Assembly (NCBI GenBank): GCA_037139415.1
Contig: JBAXGN010000050.1
Span: 1 to 42,904 of the forward strand
Direction of reading: 5' to 3'
Length of the DNA stretch: 42,904 nucleotides
From: Verrucomicrobiota bacterium
Lineage (GTDB): Bacteria; Verrucomicrobiota; Verrucomicrobiia; Limisphaerales; Fontisphaeraceae
The translations under genes were made by a program, and so were the position numbers. The first letter of the stretch is position 1, and every line of letters begins with the position of its first letter. Under the pieces are notes generated by a model. The model saw nothing but the letters and a program-made list of their open reading frames with translations. It did not search any database and had not been told where the DNA came from. Below, piece by piece: positions 17,301 to 24,614 of this stretch.

Positions 17301-17558
17301 TGCCAACAGTTCACCGAGGACGACGAGGAATTTGTCGGCAAAATCATCCGGCTGACGGATGAGGGGGCGCTACCCAAACGCACCGCCAAGGAACTGGCCG
17401 CAAAACTCAAGATCGAGATTGAGCCGTTAAAAGTACTCGCCATCTTGCGGCGCGAGGTTAAATCCGAATTATTGAAGGCCGCCCCGACCGCACAGGCGAG
17501 CCAGGGGCAATTTCCGCGTGAAGTCATTCTATCCTCTTATCTGGTACAAATCTCATGA
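14313..17558 (+). CDS. PLD-type nuclease fused to SF2/SNF2-like helicase (restriction-modification component)
   Basis: A 1081-residue two-part enzyme. The N-terminal phospholipase-D-type nuclease region (about 20-200) shows a single HxK...GSxN site: His150 and Lys152 in LHAKLYI, then GSSNFTEAG (171-179) and ENLEF (182-186). The SF2 motor follows: SDVVGLGKT (289-297, Walker A region), VVFIDESHR (361-369, DExH), SATPLNN (394-400), LIIFTES (680-686), VATEVLAEGVNL (739-750) and QRVGRVNRV (770-778, arginine fingers). The remaining C-terminus (about 800-1081) is unassigned. It overlaps the methyltransferase start by 4 bases (ATGA at 17555-17558), so the two products are probably made together. The likely role is ATP-driven DNA translocation and cleavage of unmethylated DNA. 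No Shine-Dalgarno sequence is visible at the start; hairpins lie upstream. Confidence 0.85.
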   Translation: MNWNGGTAPEFPGSWSDLTFITNEPGRSLGDRFAVLLGEDTRRFDCLVGYFFISGFHNLHPALTKTEKIRILVGIKTDRAAHDLIQTAKQQQEFVLESHAQVRQQVPGEILGEFQKSGDSSDIEEGVRKFVEWIRSGILEVRAYPSERLHAKLYIMTFQDGDRDKGRVITGSSNFTEAGLQENLEFNVELKNRSDYDFALQKFNELWAKAVDVTQDYVTTIEVKSPYAQFSPYELYLKFLYEYFQRELNLPDEIEDSYLPTGFKKLKYQEEAVLNARKVLDEYGGAFLSDVVGLGKTYMSALLAQHLNEPCLVIAPPHLLDEHNPGSWPNVFRDFGVRGYLCESLGKLESLLERDLQKFTVVFIDESHRFRSEDTQSYEMLAQICRGKRVVLVSATPLNNTPQDILSQIKLFQPGKNSSIPNVRNLEAFFGALRRKLEGLDRQRDREAYFKVVQENARQTREKILKFLMIRRTRTEIEKYYGDDLRRQGLKFPEVTNPEPLFYKFNRTEGQVFDETIRALTHEFKYARYTPLAYYTGERDEQAIQSQRNLAKFMKILTVKRLESSFTAFQLTLGRFIHTYERVIAEFHKGQVFISKKHIGKVFELLECDNQEGIDRLLEEEKAERLAAEDFRPDFITDLENDLKALKAIRTHWKKITRDPKWEAFRVILKQTARLKDGKLIIFTESQETADYLAGKIRAEVEPKVLLFTGQSLKTVREEVIANFDAKAYRPKDDYRILVATEVLAEGVNLHRSNVVINYDIPWNPTRLIQRVGRVNRVDTKFDQIHTYNFFPTDESNDLIKLREAAEAKIHAFIQMLGADARLLTEGEEIVSHDLFARWNSKQTITGKDEEEETELQYLTEIRAVRDQHPDLFERIKRLPKKARSTRMLGEALVPYFPALFTYFRQGKLDKFFVGASGKASATELDFMSAAKILKPADLKEPRQPIPREFYELLDGNKAAFIAVTTGEAELAEESHRGDRNAAYILKRLKAREIRRCQQFTEDDEEFVGKIIRLTDEGALPKRTAKELAAKLKIEIEPLKVLAILRREVKSELLKAAPTAQASQGQFPREVILSSYLVQIS

Positions 17559-20500
17559 ATACCCAACAGGCCCGTGCCCTTGTCAAAGAAACATTTCCGC
17601 AGGCTTTTGACAAAGTCCGCTTTCACCAGTTCGTCAAGGAATTGCTCAACGGCTTCAACGAAGACAAGTCATCGGCCATGCAGGTGCCCGATGCTTATGC
17701 TGACCATATCCGCAGTTGCGCTCGGTTGGGCACCTACCAGTCGCCGGATGGCGAAATGGCGGATGTGCTCATTGTCCATACCACGGAACCCTGGAAGTTG
17801 GAACGCACCCGTACCGCGCTCCGCGATTTTGTCGGGCATAAATTGAAACGTGGGGACAGCTACAAGGAAGCCGGCCTCGTCGCCTTTGTGGCACCGGATG
17901 CCCGTACCTGGCGTTTTTCATTCGTCCGCATGGAGTATGAAACCAAACGCGACCCCAAGACTGGGAAAATCGCCGCAGAAGAACGCCTCACCCCGGCCCG
18001 GCGCTACTCTTATCTGGTCGGCGGGAATGAAAGCTGTCACACGGCCCAAAGCCGGTTTCTCGACCTGCTGCAAGATACCGAAAATCTTCCCACATTGGAG
18101 CAGATTGAGGACGCCTTCAGCGTCGAAGCCGTCACCAAGGAATTCTTTGAGCAATACAAGGCCCTGTTTCTCGACCTCAAAGACGAACTGGACGATCTCG
18201 CCAAGCGGGACAAAACCATTGGCGCGGAGTTTGCCGGCAAACAGGTCAGCACCGCCGATTTTGCCAAAAAGCTCATGGGGCAGATTGTCTTCCTCTACTT
18301 CCTGCAAAAGAAAGGCTGGCTCGGCGTGCCCAAGGGCGGCAATTGGGGCGACGGCCCGCACAATTTTCTCCGCCAGCTTTTCGTGGGCCAATTCAGAAGT
18401 TACAAAAACTTTTTCAACGACATCCTGGAACCGCTCTTTTATGACACACTCGCCACGGATCGCGGCCAGGAGGCATGGTGTAAAATCTTTGGGTGCCGCA
18501 TCCCGTTCCTGAATGGCGGACTCTTTGAGCCGGTCGCTGGCTACAACTGGCAGAAGACCGATATCATCATCTCCAACTCGCTGTTCTCGAACACAAAGTC
18601 CACCGACGCGGGCGACACAGGCACGGGCATTCTGGATGTGTTCGACCGCTACAATTTCACTGTCAACGAAGCCGAACCGTTGGAAAAAGAAGTGGCCATT
18701 GACCCGGAAATGCTCGGCAAGGTGTTCGAGAATCTGCTGGAAGTGAAGGAGCGTAAATCCAAGGGCTCGTTTTATACCCCGCGCGAAATCGTCCACTACA
18801 TGTGCCAGGAAAGCCTGATCAATTACCTGGATACGGCGCTTAATTCTGAATCTGGTAGCAGCCGACGTGAGGAGCCTCATTCGGAAAAACCGGCGGCGGA
18901 AAATCAGAGTCTCTATACGTCGTCTCCTACGGGGGCGATGATTCATCGCGCCGACCTCGAAACCTTCATCCACTCCGGCGACCATGCCAGCTACTACGAG
19001 GCCGCCCGGGTGGAGGGCACGGGTTACAAACGCAACCTCCCCAAGATAATTGAAACCCATGCCCGGCTGATTGACGATAAACTCGCCGATATTGCCGTGT
19101 GCGACCCAGCCATCGGTTCCGGCGCGTTTCCCGTGGGCATGATGCAGGAAATCGTCCGCGCACGCATGGCGCTGACACCCTACTTCAACGCCGTCCAAGA
19201 ACGGACGCCTTATCATTTCAAACGCCACGCCATTCAGAACTGCCTCTACGGCGTGGATATTGATCCCGGCGCGGTGGAAATCGCCAAGTTGCGCCTCTGG
19301 CTCTCGCTGGTGGTGGACGAAGACGACGTGAAACAAATCAAGCCGCTGCCCAATCTGGATTACAAAATTGTCAATGGGAATTCATTGCTGGGCGTGGATA
19401 AAAACGAACTGGAAAATTGGCAGGCGTTTCACCGGCTCGAGGAAATCAAACCCAAATACTTTGACGAAGCGCATGGTGATAAAAAACACGGATACAAACG
19501 CGATATTGACAAGCTTATCCACCAACTTACCAACGGTAAATCTGCGTTCGATTTCGAAATATATTTTTCCGAAATATTTCACCGCAAGAAAGGTTTTGAT
19601 GTGGTCATTGGCAATCCCCCATATGTCCGGCAGGAAGCCATCAAAAATTTAAAGCCCGCGCTCAAGGCCGAAGGTTACGAGTGCTACACCGGCACGGCGG
19701 ACTTGTATGTGTATTTCTTCGAGCGCGGCGTGCGCTTGCTCCGCTCGGCAGGAACACTAGCCTACATTTCGAGCAACAGTTTTCTAAACTCCGGATTTGG
19801 TGAGAATTTGCGCCGCTATCTGTCCTCCAATACGCGTATCCTCCAACTCATAGATTTCGCGGAAACCAAGGTCTTTGAAGCCATTACAGAACCGTGCGTG
19901 ATTTGCCTAACGCGTGACAGAGCGGTTAACCACGAAACGAAGTTTCTGAAATGGGAGCAATCTTCTTTGCCAGAAAGAATCAAAGAAGTCTTTGCGACCC
20001 GCTCGCAAACCATTCCGCAGCGTGAATTGAAAGCGGAAAGCTGGCAGCTTGAATCGCCCGTCGTGCTGCGGTTGCTGACAAAACTCCGCTGTGTCGGAAA
20101 GCCTCTTGGCACCCACGTCAACGGGCGATTCTATCGCGGTATCCTAACTGGCTTAAACGAGGCGTTTGTTGTTGATCGCACCACCCGCGACCGCTTGATT
20201 CGCGAGCACAAATCTTCCAGCGAAATTCTCAAACCATTTCTGCGCGGGCGTGACGTTAAGCGATGGCAAACCGAGTTTGCCGAACAGTATCTCATCAAAA
20301 TTGAATCCTCGGAAAACAAAGACCATCCGTGGTCGGACAAATCAAATAAAGAAGCCGAAGAAATCTTTGCGAAGTCTTATCCGGCAATTCACTCGCACTT
20401 TGAGAAGTTCCGCAGGGAGCTCATCAAGCGTGAAGACCAAGGCAAATACTTTTGGGAACTGCGGTCGTGCGCATACTGGCAAGAGTTCAAACACCCAAAG

Positions 20501-20899
20501 ATTATTTATCAGGAAATCAACCGGACAGACTGTTTTGCTTACGACGATTCTGGCTATTTCGCCAACAACAAGTTGTTCATGCTGCCAAATGCCCCACTAG
20601 AATATCTTGGTTTTTTCAACTCTCGTTTGGGCAGTTGGTATTTGCACAATTTCACCGGAGTTCCGATGGGAGGCTTTCTCGCTTTGCAATGGCCGGTGAT
20701 CAAAACATTTCCCATTCCCGTCGTGGCATCTGAGGCCCAAAAGCCAGTGGCACGGTTGGTTGAGCGGATTTTGGCGGCAAAGCGGCGCGATGCCGAGGCG
20801 GACACGAGCGCATTGGAGCGGGAGATAGACAAGTTGGTGTATGCGCTCTACGGCCTGACGCCGGAGGAAATTACAATCGTGAGGGATGCAATGAAATGA
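17555..20899 (+). CDS. Eco57I-like N6-adenine DNA methyltransferase with C-terminal target-recognition region
   Basis: A 1114-residue protein. The N-terminal region (1-390) has no catalytic motif I can name. The methyltransferase core follows: GSFYTPREIV (404-413), motif I DPAIGSGAFPVG (517-528, SAM binding), YGVDIDPGAVEIAKLRLWLS (565-584), and motif IV NPPY (687-690), which marks N6-adenine methylation. From about 700 the sequence matches the TaqI-like specificity pattern (YISSNSFLNSGFGENLRRYL, then FLRGRDVKRW, then FANNKLFML and GFFNSRLGSWYLH). It is probably the modification and recognition subunit paired with the nuclease-helicase. Residues 434-459 are encoded by a palindromic repeat inserted in frame between YLDTAL and IHRADLETF. 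Confidence 0.88.
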   Translation: MNTQQARALVKETFPQAFDKVRFHQFVKELLNGFNEDKSSAMQVPDAYADHIRSCARLGTYQSPDGEMADVLIVHTTEPWKLERTRTALRDFVGHKLKRGDSYKEAGLVAFVAPDARTWRFSFVRMEYETKRDPKTGKIAAEERLTPARRYSYLVGGNESCHTAQSRFLDLLQDTENLPTLEQIEDAFSVEAVTKEFFEQYKALFLDLKDELDDLAKRDKTIGAEFAGKQVSTADFAKKLMGQIVFLYFLQKKGWLGVPKGGNWGDGPHNFLRQLFVGQFRSYKNFFNDILEPLFYDTLATDRGQEAWCKIFGCRIPFLNGGLFEPVAGYNWQKTDIIISNSLFSNTKSTDAGDTGTGILDVFDRYNFTVNEAEPLEKEVAIDPEMLGKVFENLLEVKERKSKGSFYTPREIVHYMCQESLINYLDTALNSESGSSRREEPHSEKPAAENQSLYTSSPTGAMIHRADLETFIHSGDHASYYEAARVEGTGYKRNLPKIIETHARLIDDKLADIAVCDPAIGSGAFPVGMMQEIVRARMALTPYFNAVQERTPYHFKRHAIQNCLYGVDIDPGAVEIAKLRLWLSLVVDEDDVKQIKPLPNLDYKIVNGNSLLGVDKNELENWQAFHRLEEIKPKYFDEAHGDKKHGYKRDIDKLIHQLTNGKSAFDFEIYFSEIFHRKKGFDVVIGNPPYVRQEAIKNLKPALKAEGYECYTGTADLYVYFFERGVRLLRSAGTLAYISSNSFLNSGFGENLRRYLSSNTRILQLIDFAETKVFEAITEPCVICLTRDRAVNHETKFLKWEQSSLPERIKEVFATRSQTIPQRELKAESWQLESPVVLRLLTKLRCVGKPLGTHVNGRFYRGILTGLNEAFVVDRTTRDRLIREHKSSSEILKPFLRGRDVKRWQTEFAEQYLIKIESSENKDHPWSDKSNKEAEEIFAKSYPAIHSHFEKFRRELIKREDQGKYFWELRSCAYWQEFKHPKIIYQEINRTDCFAYDDSGYFANNKLFMLPNAPLEYLGFFNSRLGSWYLHNFTGVPMGGFLALQWPVIKTFPIPVVASEAQKPVARLVERILAAKRRDAEADTSALEREIDKLVYALYGLTPEEITIVRDAMK
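18855..18930. repeat. Palindromic repeat inserted in frame within the methyltransferase gene
   Basis: Two 24-nt arms (18855-18878 and 18907-18930) are inverted copies matching at 18 of 24 positions, sharing GTAG-AG-CGACGT and AG-CTC. They enclose a 28-nt centre. The segment adds a polar Ser/Glu/Pro-rich stretch (SSRREEPHSEKPAAENQSL) to a loop between conserved blocks. The length keeps the reading frame. I recall similar GTAGCAGCCGACGT palindromes in intergenic DNA of this phylum, but that is memory, not a search result. Confidence 0.6.
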
Positions 20900-20980
20900 A
20901 AACCATTCCATATCGTGGTGACAACATCCGGCACAAAGCGCGGCTTGGGGTGGCGCGTTCCACTGGCAGGAGCGTGGTCT

Positions 20981-21013
20981 GAATTCGAGATGCGGATTGC
21001 GGATTGCGGAATG
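20981..21013. repeat. GCGGATT-type degenerate tandem repeat
   Basis: Units GATGCGGATT, GCGGATT and GCGGAATG follow a GAATTCGAG word. Read on the opposite strand this is the ATCCGCAATCCGC family seen at 945-970 and 34968-35003. It lies in the short gap after the methyltransferase gene. Confidence 0.5.
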
Positions 21014-21046
21014 GGCAAAGTTCAGGCTACAGGAGGCGGCGAATAC

Positions 21047-21075
21047 ACCGCGAAACACGCGAAGCACGCGAAAGG
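21047..21075. repeat. ACACGCGAA degenerate 9-bp repeat
   Basis: Three iterations (ACCGCGAA, ACACGCGAA, GCACGCGAA) follow one another between the methyltransferase gene and the minus-strand gene at 21097. It is non-coding and would read as TAKHAKHAKG. Confidence 0.55.
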
Positions 21076-21096
21076 CCGTAGGCGCCACGAATTCGG

Positions 21097-21669
21097 TCAA
21101 CGACAATCGTCTTTTCCCAAGCGAGCCACCCTTCCCGATTTTTTGCCGCCGAGGAAATCGCTTTTAATTGCCAAAAGACGCTCCTTTTGTGCGGCCTCGA
21201 ATTTGACTGCGGCTTCGTCACGTTCCAAAGTGAAGATATTATCTTTTTCCTTCTTTTCGATGGATTCGAGATTTTTGCGATATTTTGGGTCTTGGGCTAA
21301 AATGACGAACTTGGTTGAGAAGCCCTGTCGGTCAATCGCCAGATCATAAACTTTATCTGCCACCAAATCAGCCGTGACTACGGCGACGTTGCTCCCAATG
21401 GCGATAAAAGACTTCGTTCCAGGCTCACATGTGAGTTGGCACTCACTGTGTTGAGGCAGATCCATCAGAAATGTTCCGTCCTCGCCAAAAATAGCGTAAC
21501 GCACGAGATCGCGAAAAGTACCGTGTATATTCACCAACACCTTTCCTTTGGGGGGAAGATCTATTCGGGCAACCTTCGTGATGCGAGTATCAGCGCCGTT
21601 GACGGGCAACAACAATAACGGAAGAATTCCGAGGTAAAGAAGGAGACGGACTGACGACTTTTTCATCAT
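21097..21669 (-). CDS. Exported hypothetical protein, possibly DUF2846-like
   Basis: A 190-residue protein starting MMKKSSVRLLLYLGILPLLLLPVNGADTR, a clear signal peptide without a lipobox cysteine. The mature N-terminal part (IDLPPKGKVLVNIHG, then YAIFGEDGTFLMDLPQHSECQLTCEPGTKSFI) has the rhythm of DUF2846-type beta-rich periplasmic proteins, in which a PP-x-GKALVY strand is followed by a cargo strand and a tail. The C-terminal third (about 125-190) is a charged helix (RKNLESIEKKEKDNIFTLERDEAAVKFEAAQ) that may form a coiled coil. It is convergent with the methyltransferase gene, has no operon partner, and its function is unknown. Confidence 0.6.
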   Translation of the reverse strand: MMKKSSVRLLLYLGILPLLLLPVNGADTRITKVARIDLPPKGKVLVNIHGTFRDLVRYAIFGEDGTFLMDLPQHSECQLTCEPGTKSFIAIGSNVAVVTADLVADKVYDLAIDRQGFSTKFVILAQDPKYRKNLESIEKKEKDNIFTLERDEAAVKFEAAQKERLLAIKSDFLGGKKSGRVARLGKDDCR

Positions 21670-21973
21670 AACTGATCAACTGGTATGAAATTGAATTTGT
21701 GTCATAATCATTCTTGAGGCAGGATACGTTTTTCTATGCGCAGGACAAGAATATTTTCGTTTTTACACTCTGTGCGTTTGAACTCGCCCTTTTGGGAAAA
21801 CTTCCATTAGCCTGACGCCGATGGGCTAAAACCGGAACTTCAAACTGAGCTTTTCCCCCCCCCCAACACCTTTAGGCCGATTGGCACTTTCATGCATACG
21901 CGCTGCCTACTTATTGTGGCTGCCGGATTCCGCTCGACTTGATGGGGCGGGCCGCGCTAGGGTGCCGCCCAGC
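21670..21973. other. Intergenic region with a C10 run and the 58-bp repeat
   Basis: No gene is seen. A TTAGCC/GGCTAA hairpin lies near 21806-21830, a run of 10 C at 21855-21864, and the 58-bp repeat copy at 21903-21960. The repeat ends only 13 nt before the Dabb gene ATG, so it forms most of that gene's leader. Confidence 0.55.
21903..21960. repeat. 58-bp dispersed repeat, copy 2
   Basis: Second copy of the repeat at 13816-13873 with three differences by eye. It directly precedes the Dabb gene and must be transcribed with it, or contain its promoter, unless the promoter lies in the 13 bases that remain. Confidence 0.85.
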
Positions 21974-22363
21974 ATGAAAAAACTTATTCTGATGTTGGCC
22001 GCGGCCATGATGGCCGGGGCAATTGTTTGGTCGGTTTCCGCCCAGGCGAAAAAGGAAGGCACGCTGCGGCATGTGGTGTGCTTCAAATACAAAGCCACCG
22101 CCACGGAAGAGCAGATTCAGAAGGTGGAGAATGATTTTCGGGCGTTGAAGTCCAAAATCAGCGGCATCAAAACCTTTGAATGCGGCGTGAATGTCAGCCC
22201 GGAGAAGCTGAACAAGGGAATCACCCATGCGTTCCAGCTTTCGTTCGGCACCGAGGCCGACCGGGACGTGTATCTGAAGCATCCCGACCACCAAGCCTTC
22301 GCCAAGTCCCTCGGTCCGGTGTTGGACGATGTCTTCGTGATGGATTACTGGGCCAAGCCGTAA
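21974..22363 (+). CDS. Exported Dabb-family (stress-responsive alpha/beta barrel) protein
   Basis: A 129-residue protein. ATG 21974 gives a signal peptide (MKKLILMLAAAMMAGAIVWSVSA); the open frame runs on upstream through repeat DNA. The mature part is a complete Dabb ferredoxin-like domain: LRHVVCFKYKATATEEQIQKVENDF, then GIKTFECGVNVSPE, THAFQLSFGTEADRDVYLKHPDH and FVMDYW. Dabb proteins are dimeric alpha/beta barrels; some are oxygenases or cyclases, but most have no known activity, and exported versions are common in Verrucomicrobiota and Planctomycetota. It is convergent with coaE (13-bp gap) with no terminator hairpin visible between them. Confidence 0.85.
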   Translation: MKKLILMLAAAMMAGAIVWSVSAQAKKEGTLRHVVCFKYKATATEEQIQKVENDFRALKSKISGIKTFECGVNVSPEKLNKGITHAFQLSFGTEADRDVYLKHPDHQAFAKSLGPVLDDVFVMDYWAKP

Positions 22364-22376
22364 GGCGCAGACCCGC

Positions 22377-22967
22377 TCAAGCGGCAGCTCGGCGCAGCAC
22401 GAGTTCGAGTTGCTGCGCCAGCACCGCGATCTCGCCCTCGGTCCAGAGCACGTAGTGCGCCCGGGCCATTTTGGTTTCCACAAGCTGTTGGGAGGCGAGG
22501 CGCCGGCGGATTTCCTCCGCCGACCAGCCGCGCGCCGCTAGGCGCGCCCATTGAGACACCGCCGAGCACGCCACACAAAGAACGGCGTCGCACTGTTTTT
22601 CCGCACCGGTCTCGAATAGCAAGGGAATCACCACCACGCCGACCGGATGCCCTGCTGACCGCCATTCGCCCACGCGGGCCTGCCAGGTTTCACGGATACG
22701 CGGATGCAGGATGGCTTCCAAGCGCTGGCGGGCGGACGCATCGGCGAATACCTTTTTGGCCATGGCATCGCGGCGCAATCGGCCTTCCGCGTCAAGGTAC
22801 TCCGGCCCGAAGTCGCGCCGGATTTCTGCCAGCGCCGGTTGTCCCGGTTCGACCACTTCGCGGGCGATTTCATCGGTATCCGTCACCGGAATACCGTTTT
22901 CACGGAGCCATTGGGCGGCGGTGGATTTACCCATGCCGATGCCGCCAGTGAGACCAAGCAATTTCAT
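22377..22967 (-). CDS. coaE: Dephospho-CoA kinase
   Basis: A 196-residue kinase that phosphorylates the ribose of dephospho-CoA, the last step of coenzyme A synthesis in the cytoplasm. The P-loop is GGIGMGKS (residues 8-15). Next come TDTDEIAREVVEPGQPAL, whose Asp residues bind substrate, the ILHPRIRE motif and IPLLFETG, all hallmarks of CoaE. The length is normal for the family. The usual R-Q in the later NMAQ-type lid helix is replaced by an Ala/Trp-rich stretch (SQWARLAARGWSAEEIRRRLASQ), which still has the RRLASQ core. It is probably co-transcribed with zwf, whose stop lies 47 nt upstream. Confidence 0.93.
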   Translation of the reverse strand: MKLLGLTGGIGMGKSTAAQWLRENGIPVTDTDEIAREVVEPGQPALAEIRRDFGPEYLDAEGRLRRDAMAKKVFADASARQRLEAILHPRIRETWQARVGEWRSAGHPVGVVVIPLLFETGAEKQCDAVLCVACSAVSQWARLAARGWSAEEIRRRLASQQLVETKMARAHYVLWTEGEIAVLAQQLELVLRRAAA

Positions 22968-23014
22968 GGTGCAATGATAACCGAACTGGGTGGCGGTGCA
23001 ATGTTTGTGTCAGG

Positions 23015-24577
23015 TCAATGCCAGGCATGGCCGGTCTGGGCGAGCAGTTCTTGGGCGGCCACCGGTCCCCATGTGCCGGCGGGGTAGAATTCGCGGTCGG
23101 TCAAGGGTTGTCCCGCCCAAGCTTGGCGAATGGGATCAATAAAGCCCCACGCCAATTCCACCTCATCGCTACGGATGAACAGGGTGGCATCGCCGGCCAT
23201 GGCTTCGAGCAGCAGGCGCTCGTAGGCCTCGGGGGTGTACGCGCCAAATTCCGTATCGTAACTGAAATGCATGCGCACCGGACGCAGTTGCAGGCTGGGG
23301 CCCGGCACTTTGCCATTGAACCGCAGGGTGATGCCTTCGTTCGGTTGCAGGCGGAGCGTAATGGCATTGGCGTCCAGCCGGGGACCGCATTGCGCGGCAA
23401 ACAACACGTTGGGGGTGGGCCGGAATTGCACGCGCACCTCGCTGGTGCTAAGCGGCAGGCATTTGCCGTGGCGCAGGAAGAACGGCACGCCGGACCAGCG
23501 CCAGTTGTCAATAAACAGCTTCATGGCCACATAGGTTTCCACCGGGCTGTCCGGGCGCACCTTCGGCTCCTGACGATACCCCGGCATACTCTGCCCTTCC
23601 ACACTTCCCGCCGTGTATTGCCCGCGCACGACCTGCCGGGCCACTTGCGCGTCCGAAATGGGCCGCAACGATTTCAGCAACTTCACTTTTTCATTGCGGA
23701 TGGACTCGGCTTCGAGCGAGACCGGCGGCTCCATGGTCATCAACGCAAGCACCTGCAAAAGGTGGTTCTGGACCAAATCCCGCATGGCACCAGCCTCCTC
23801 GTAGTAGCCGCCACGATTGCCCACGCCGAGCTTTTCGCTGACGGTGATTTGCACGTGGTCCACCAACTGCCGGTTCCACAGCGGTTCAAAGATGGCGTTG
23901 GCAAAGCGGAACATAAGGATGTTCTGCACCGTCTCCTTGCCCAGATAATGATCAATGCGGAAAAGCTGGTGTTCCCCGGCAAAACGGGCGAGGTGCGTGT
24001 TCAACGCGCGTGCAGAAGCAAAATCATGCCCAAACGGTTTTTCCACCACCACGCGCTGCCAGCCCGGTCCATCCGTCCCCTTGTGGAGCAAGCCGGCAGC
24101 GGTCAGTTGCTCCACGGTGGCGGCCACCTGGCTTGGCGCGATGGCCAGATAGAAGAGCAGGTTCTGCCGCAAGGCGGGCTGGCCAAACGCGGTCAGTTGT
24201 TTCTCCAGGTTGAGGTACGCGTTTGGATCGGAAAAATCACCCGCGCAGTATTCCAGATTCTGGGCGAAGACAGCCCATGCATCCGAATCCACGTTTTTCG
24301 TGCGCGAAAATTGTTGCACCGCCGTTTTCATTTCGTCCCGCCAGGCGTCCGAAGTTTTTTCCCGGCGGGCAAAGCCGATGATGCGCATCGGGTCCGGCAA
24401 TTGTTTGCCGATAAAGAGATGGTACAGCGCCGGGATCAATTTGCGGGCCGTGAGATCGCCGCTGGCGCCAAAGATAACCACGGTGCAGGGTGTCACAGTT
24501 TTGTGGCCGCTATCCAAACGGCACACGAGTAATTCATCCAGTTGTGAGAAGTCATTCACAATGACAATTTGACGCAA
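23015..24577 (-). CDS. zwf: Glucose-6-phosphate 1-dehydrogenase
   Basis: Oxidises glucose 6-phosphate to 6-phosphogluconolactone, making NADPH at the entry of the pentose phosphate pathway. NADP-binding [10 protein letters not shown] (37-46), EKPFG (179-183) and the active-site RIDHYLGKE (207-215) are intact, followed by the G6PD C-terminal domain. The 520-residue reading starts at a TTG (24577). A GTG at 24559 is an alternative, and the first roughly 30 residues before TVVIFGASG are poorly family-like. No ATG is available at a suitable place. coaE follows 47 nt downstream. Upstream of the start lies the MITE-like element at 24615-25051. Confidence 0.93.
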   Translation of the reverse strand: MRQIVIVNDFSQLDELLVCRLDSGHKTVTPCTVVIFGASGDLTARKLIPALYHLFIGKQLPDPMRIIGFARREKTSDAWRDEMKTAVQQFSRTKNVDSDAWAVFAQNLEYCAGDFSDPNAYLNLEKQLTAFGQPALRQNLLFYLAIAPSQVAATVEQLTAAGLLHKGTDGPGWQRVVVEKPFGHDFASARALNTHLARFAGEHQLFRIDHYLGKETVQNILMFRFANAIFEPLWNRQLVDHVQITVSEKLGVGNRGGYYEEAGAMRDLVQNHLLQVLALMTMEPPVSLEAESIRNEKVKLLKSLRPISDAQVARQVVRGQYTAGSVEGQSMPGYRQEPKVRPDSPVETYVAMKLFIDNWRWSGVPFFLRHGKCLPLSTSEVRVQFRPTPNVLFAAQCGPRLDANAITLRLQPNEGITLRFNGKVPGPSLQLRPVRMHFSYDTEFGAYTPEAYERLLLEAMAGDATLFIRSDEVELAWGFIDPIRQAWAGQPLTDREFYPAGTWGPVAAQELLAQTGHAWH

Positions 24578-24614
24578 ACCAGGCTAAAAGCAAACGTTGG
24601 TTGGTTCTTCCGTC

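Noticed and set aside
15765-19336. Long minus-strand open frames opposite the helicase and methyltransferase genes
   Set aside because: They are antisense shadows. The plus-strand proteins carry complete catalytic motifs.
19512-19522. TTATCCACC resembling a DnaA box
   Set aside because: It lies inside the methyltransferase coding sequence as a single copy, with no cluster and no origin-type context.
14313-20899. Assignment of the nuclease-helicase/methyltransferase pair to DISARM, BREX or Hma
   Set aside because: No DrmA/B-like, PglZ-like or separate ATPase gene is in the window near the pair, and both flanks are unrelated.
23018-24532. Long plus-strand open frame of 504 codons
   Set aside because: It is the antisense shadow of zwf. 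The peptide is His/Arg/Gly-rich without domain logic, whereas zwf has all catalytic motifs.
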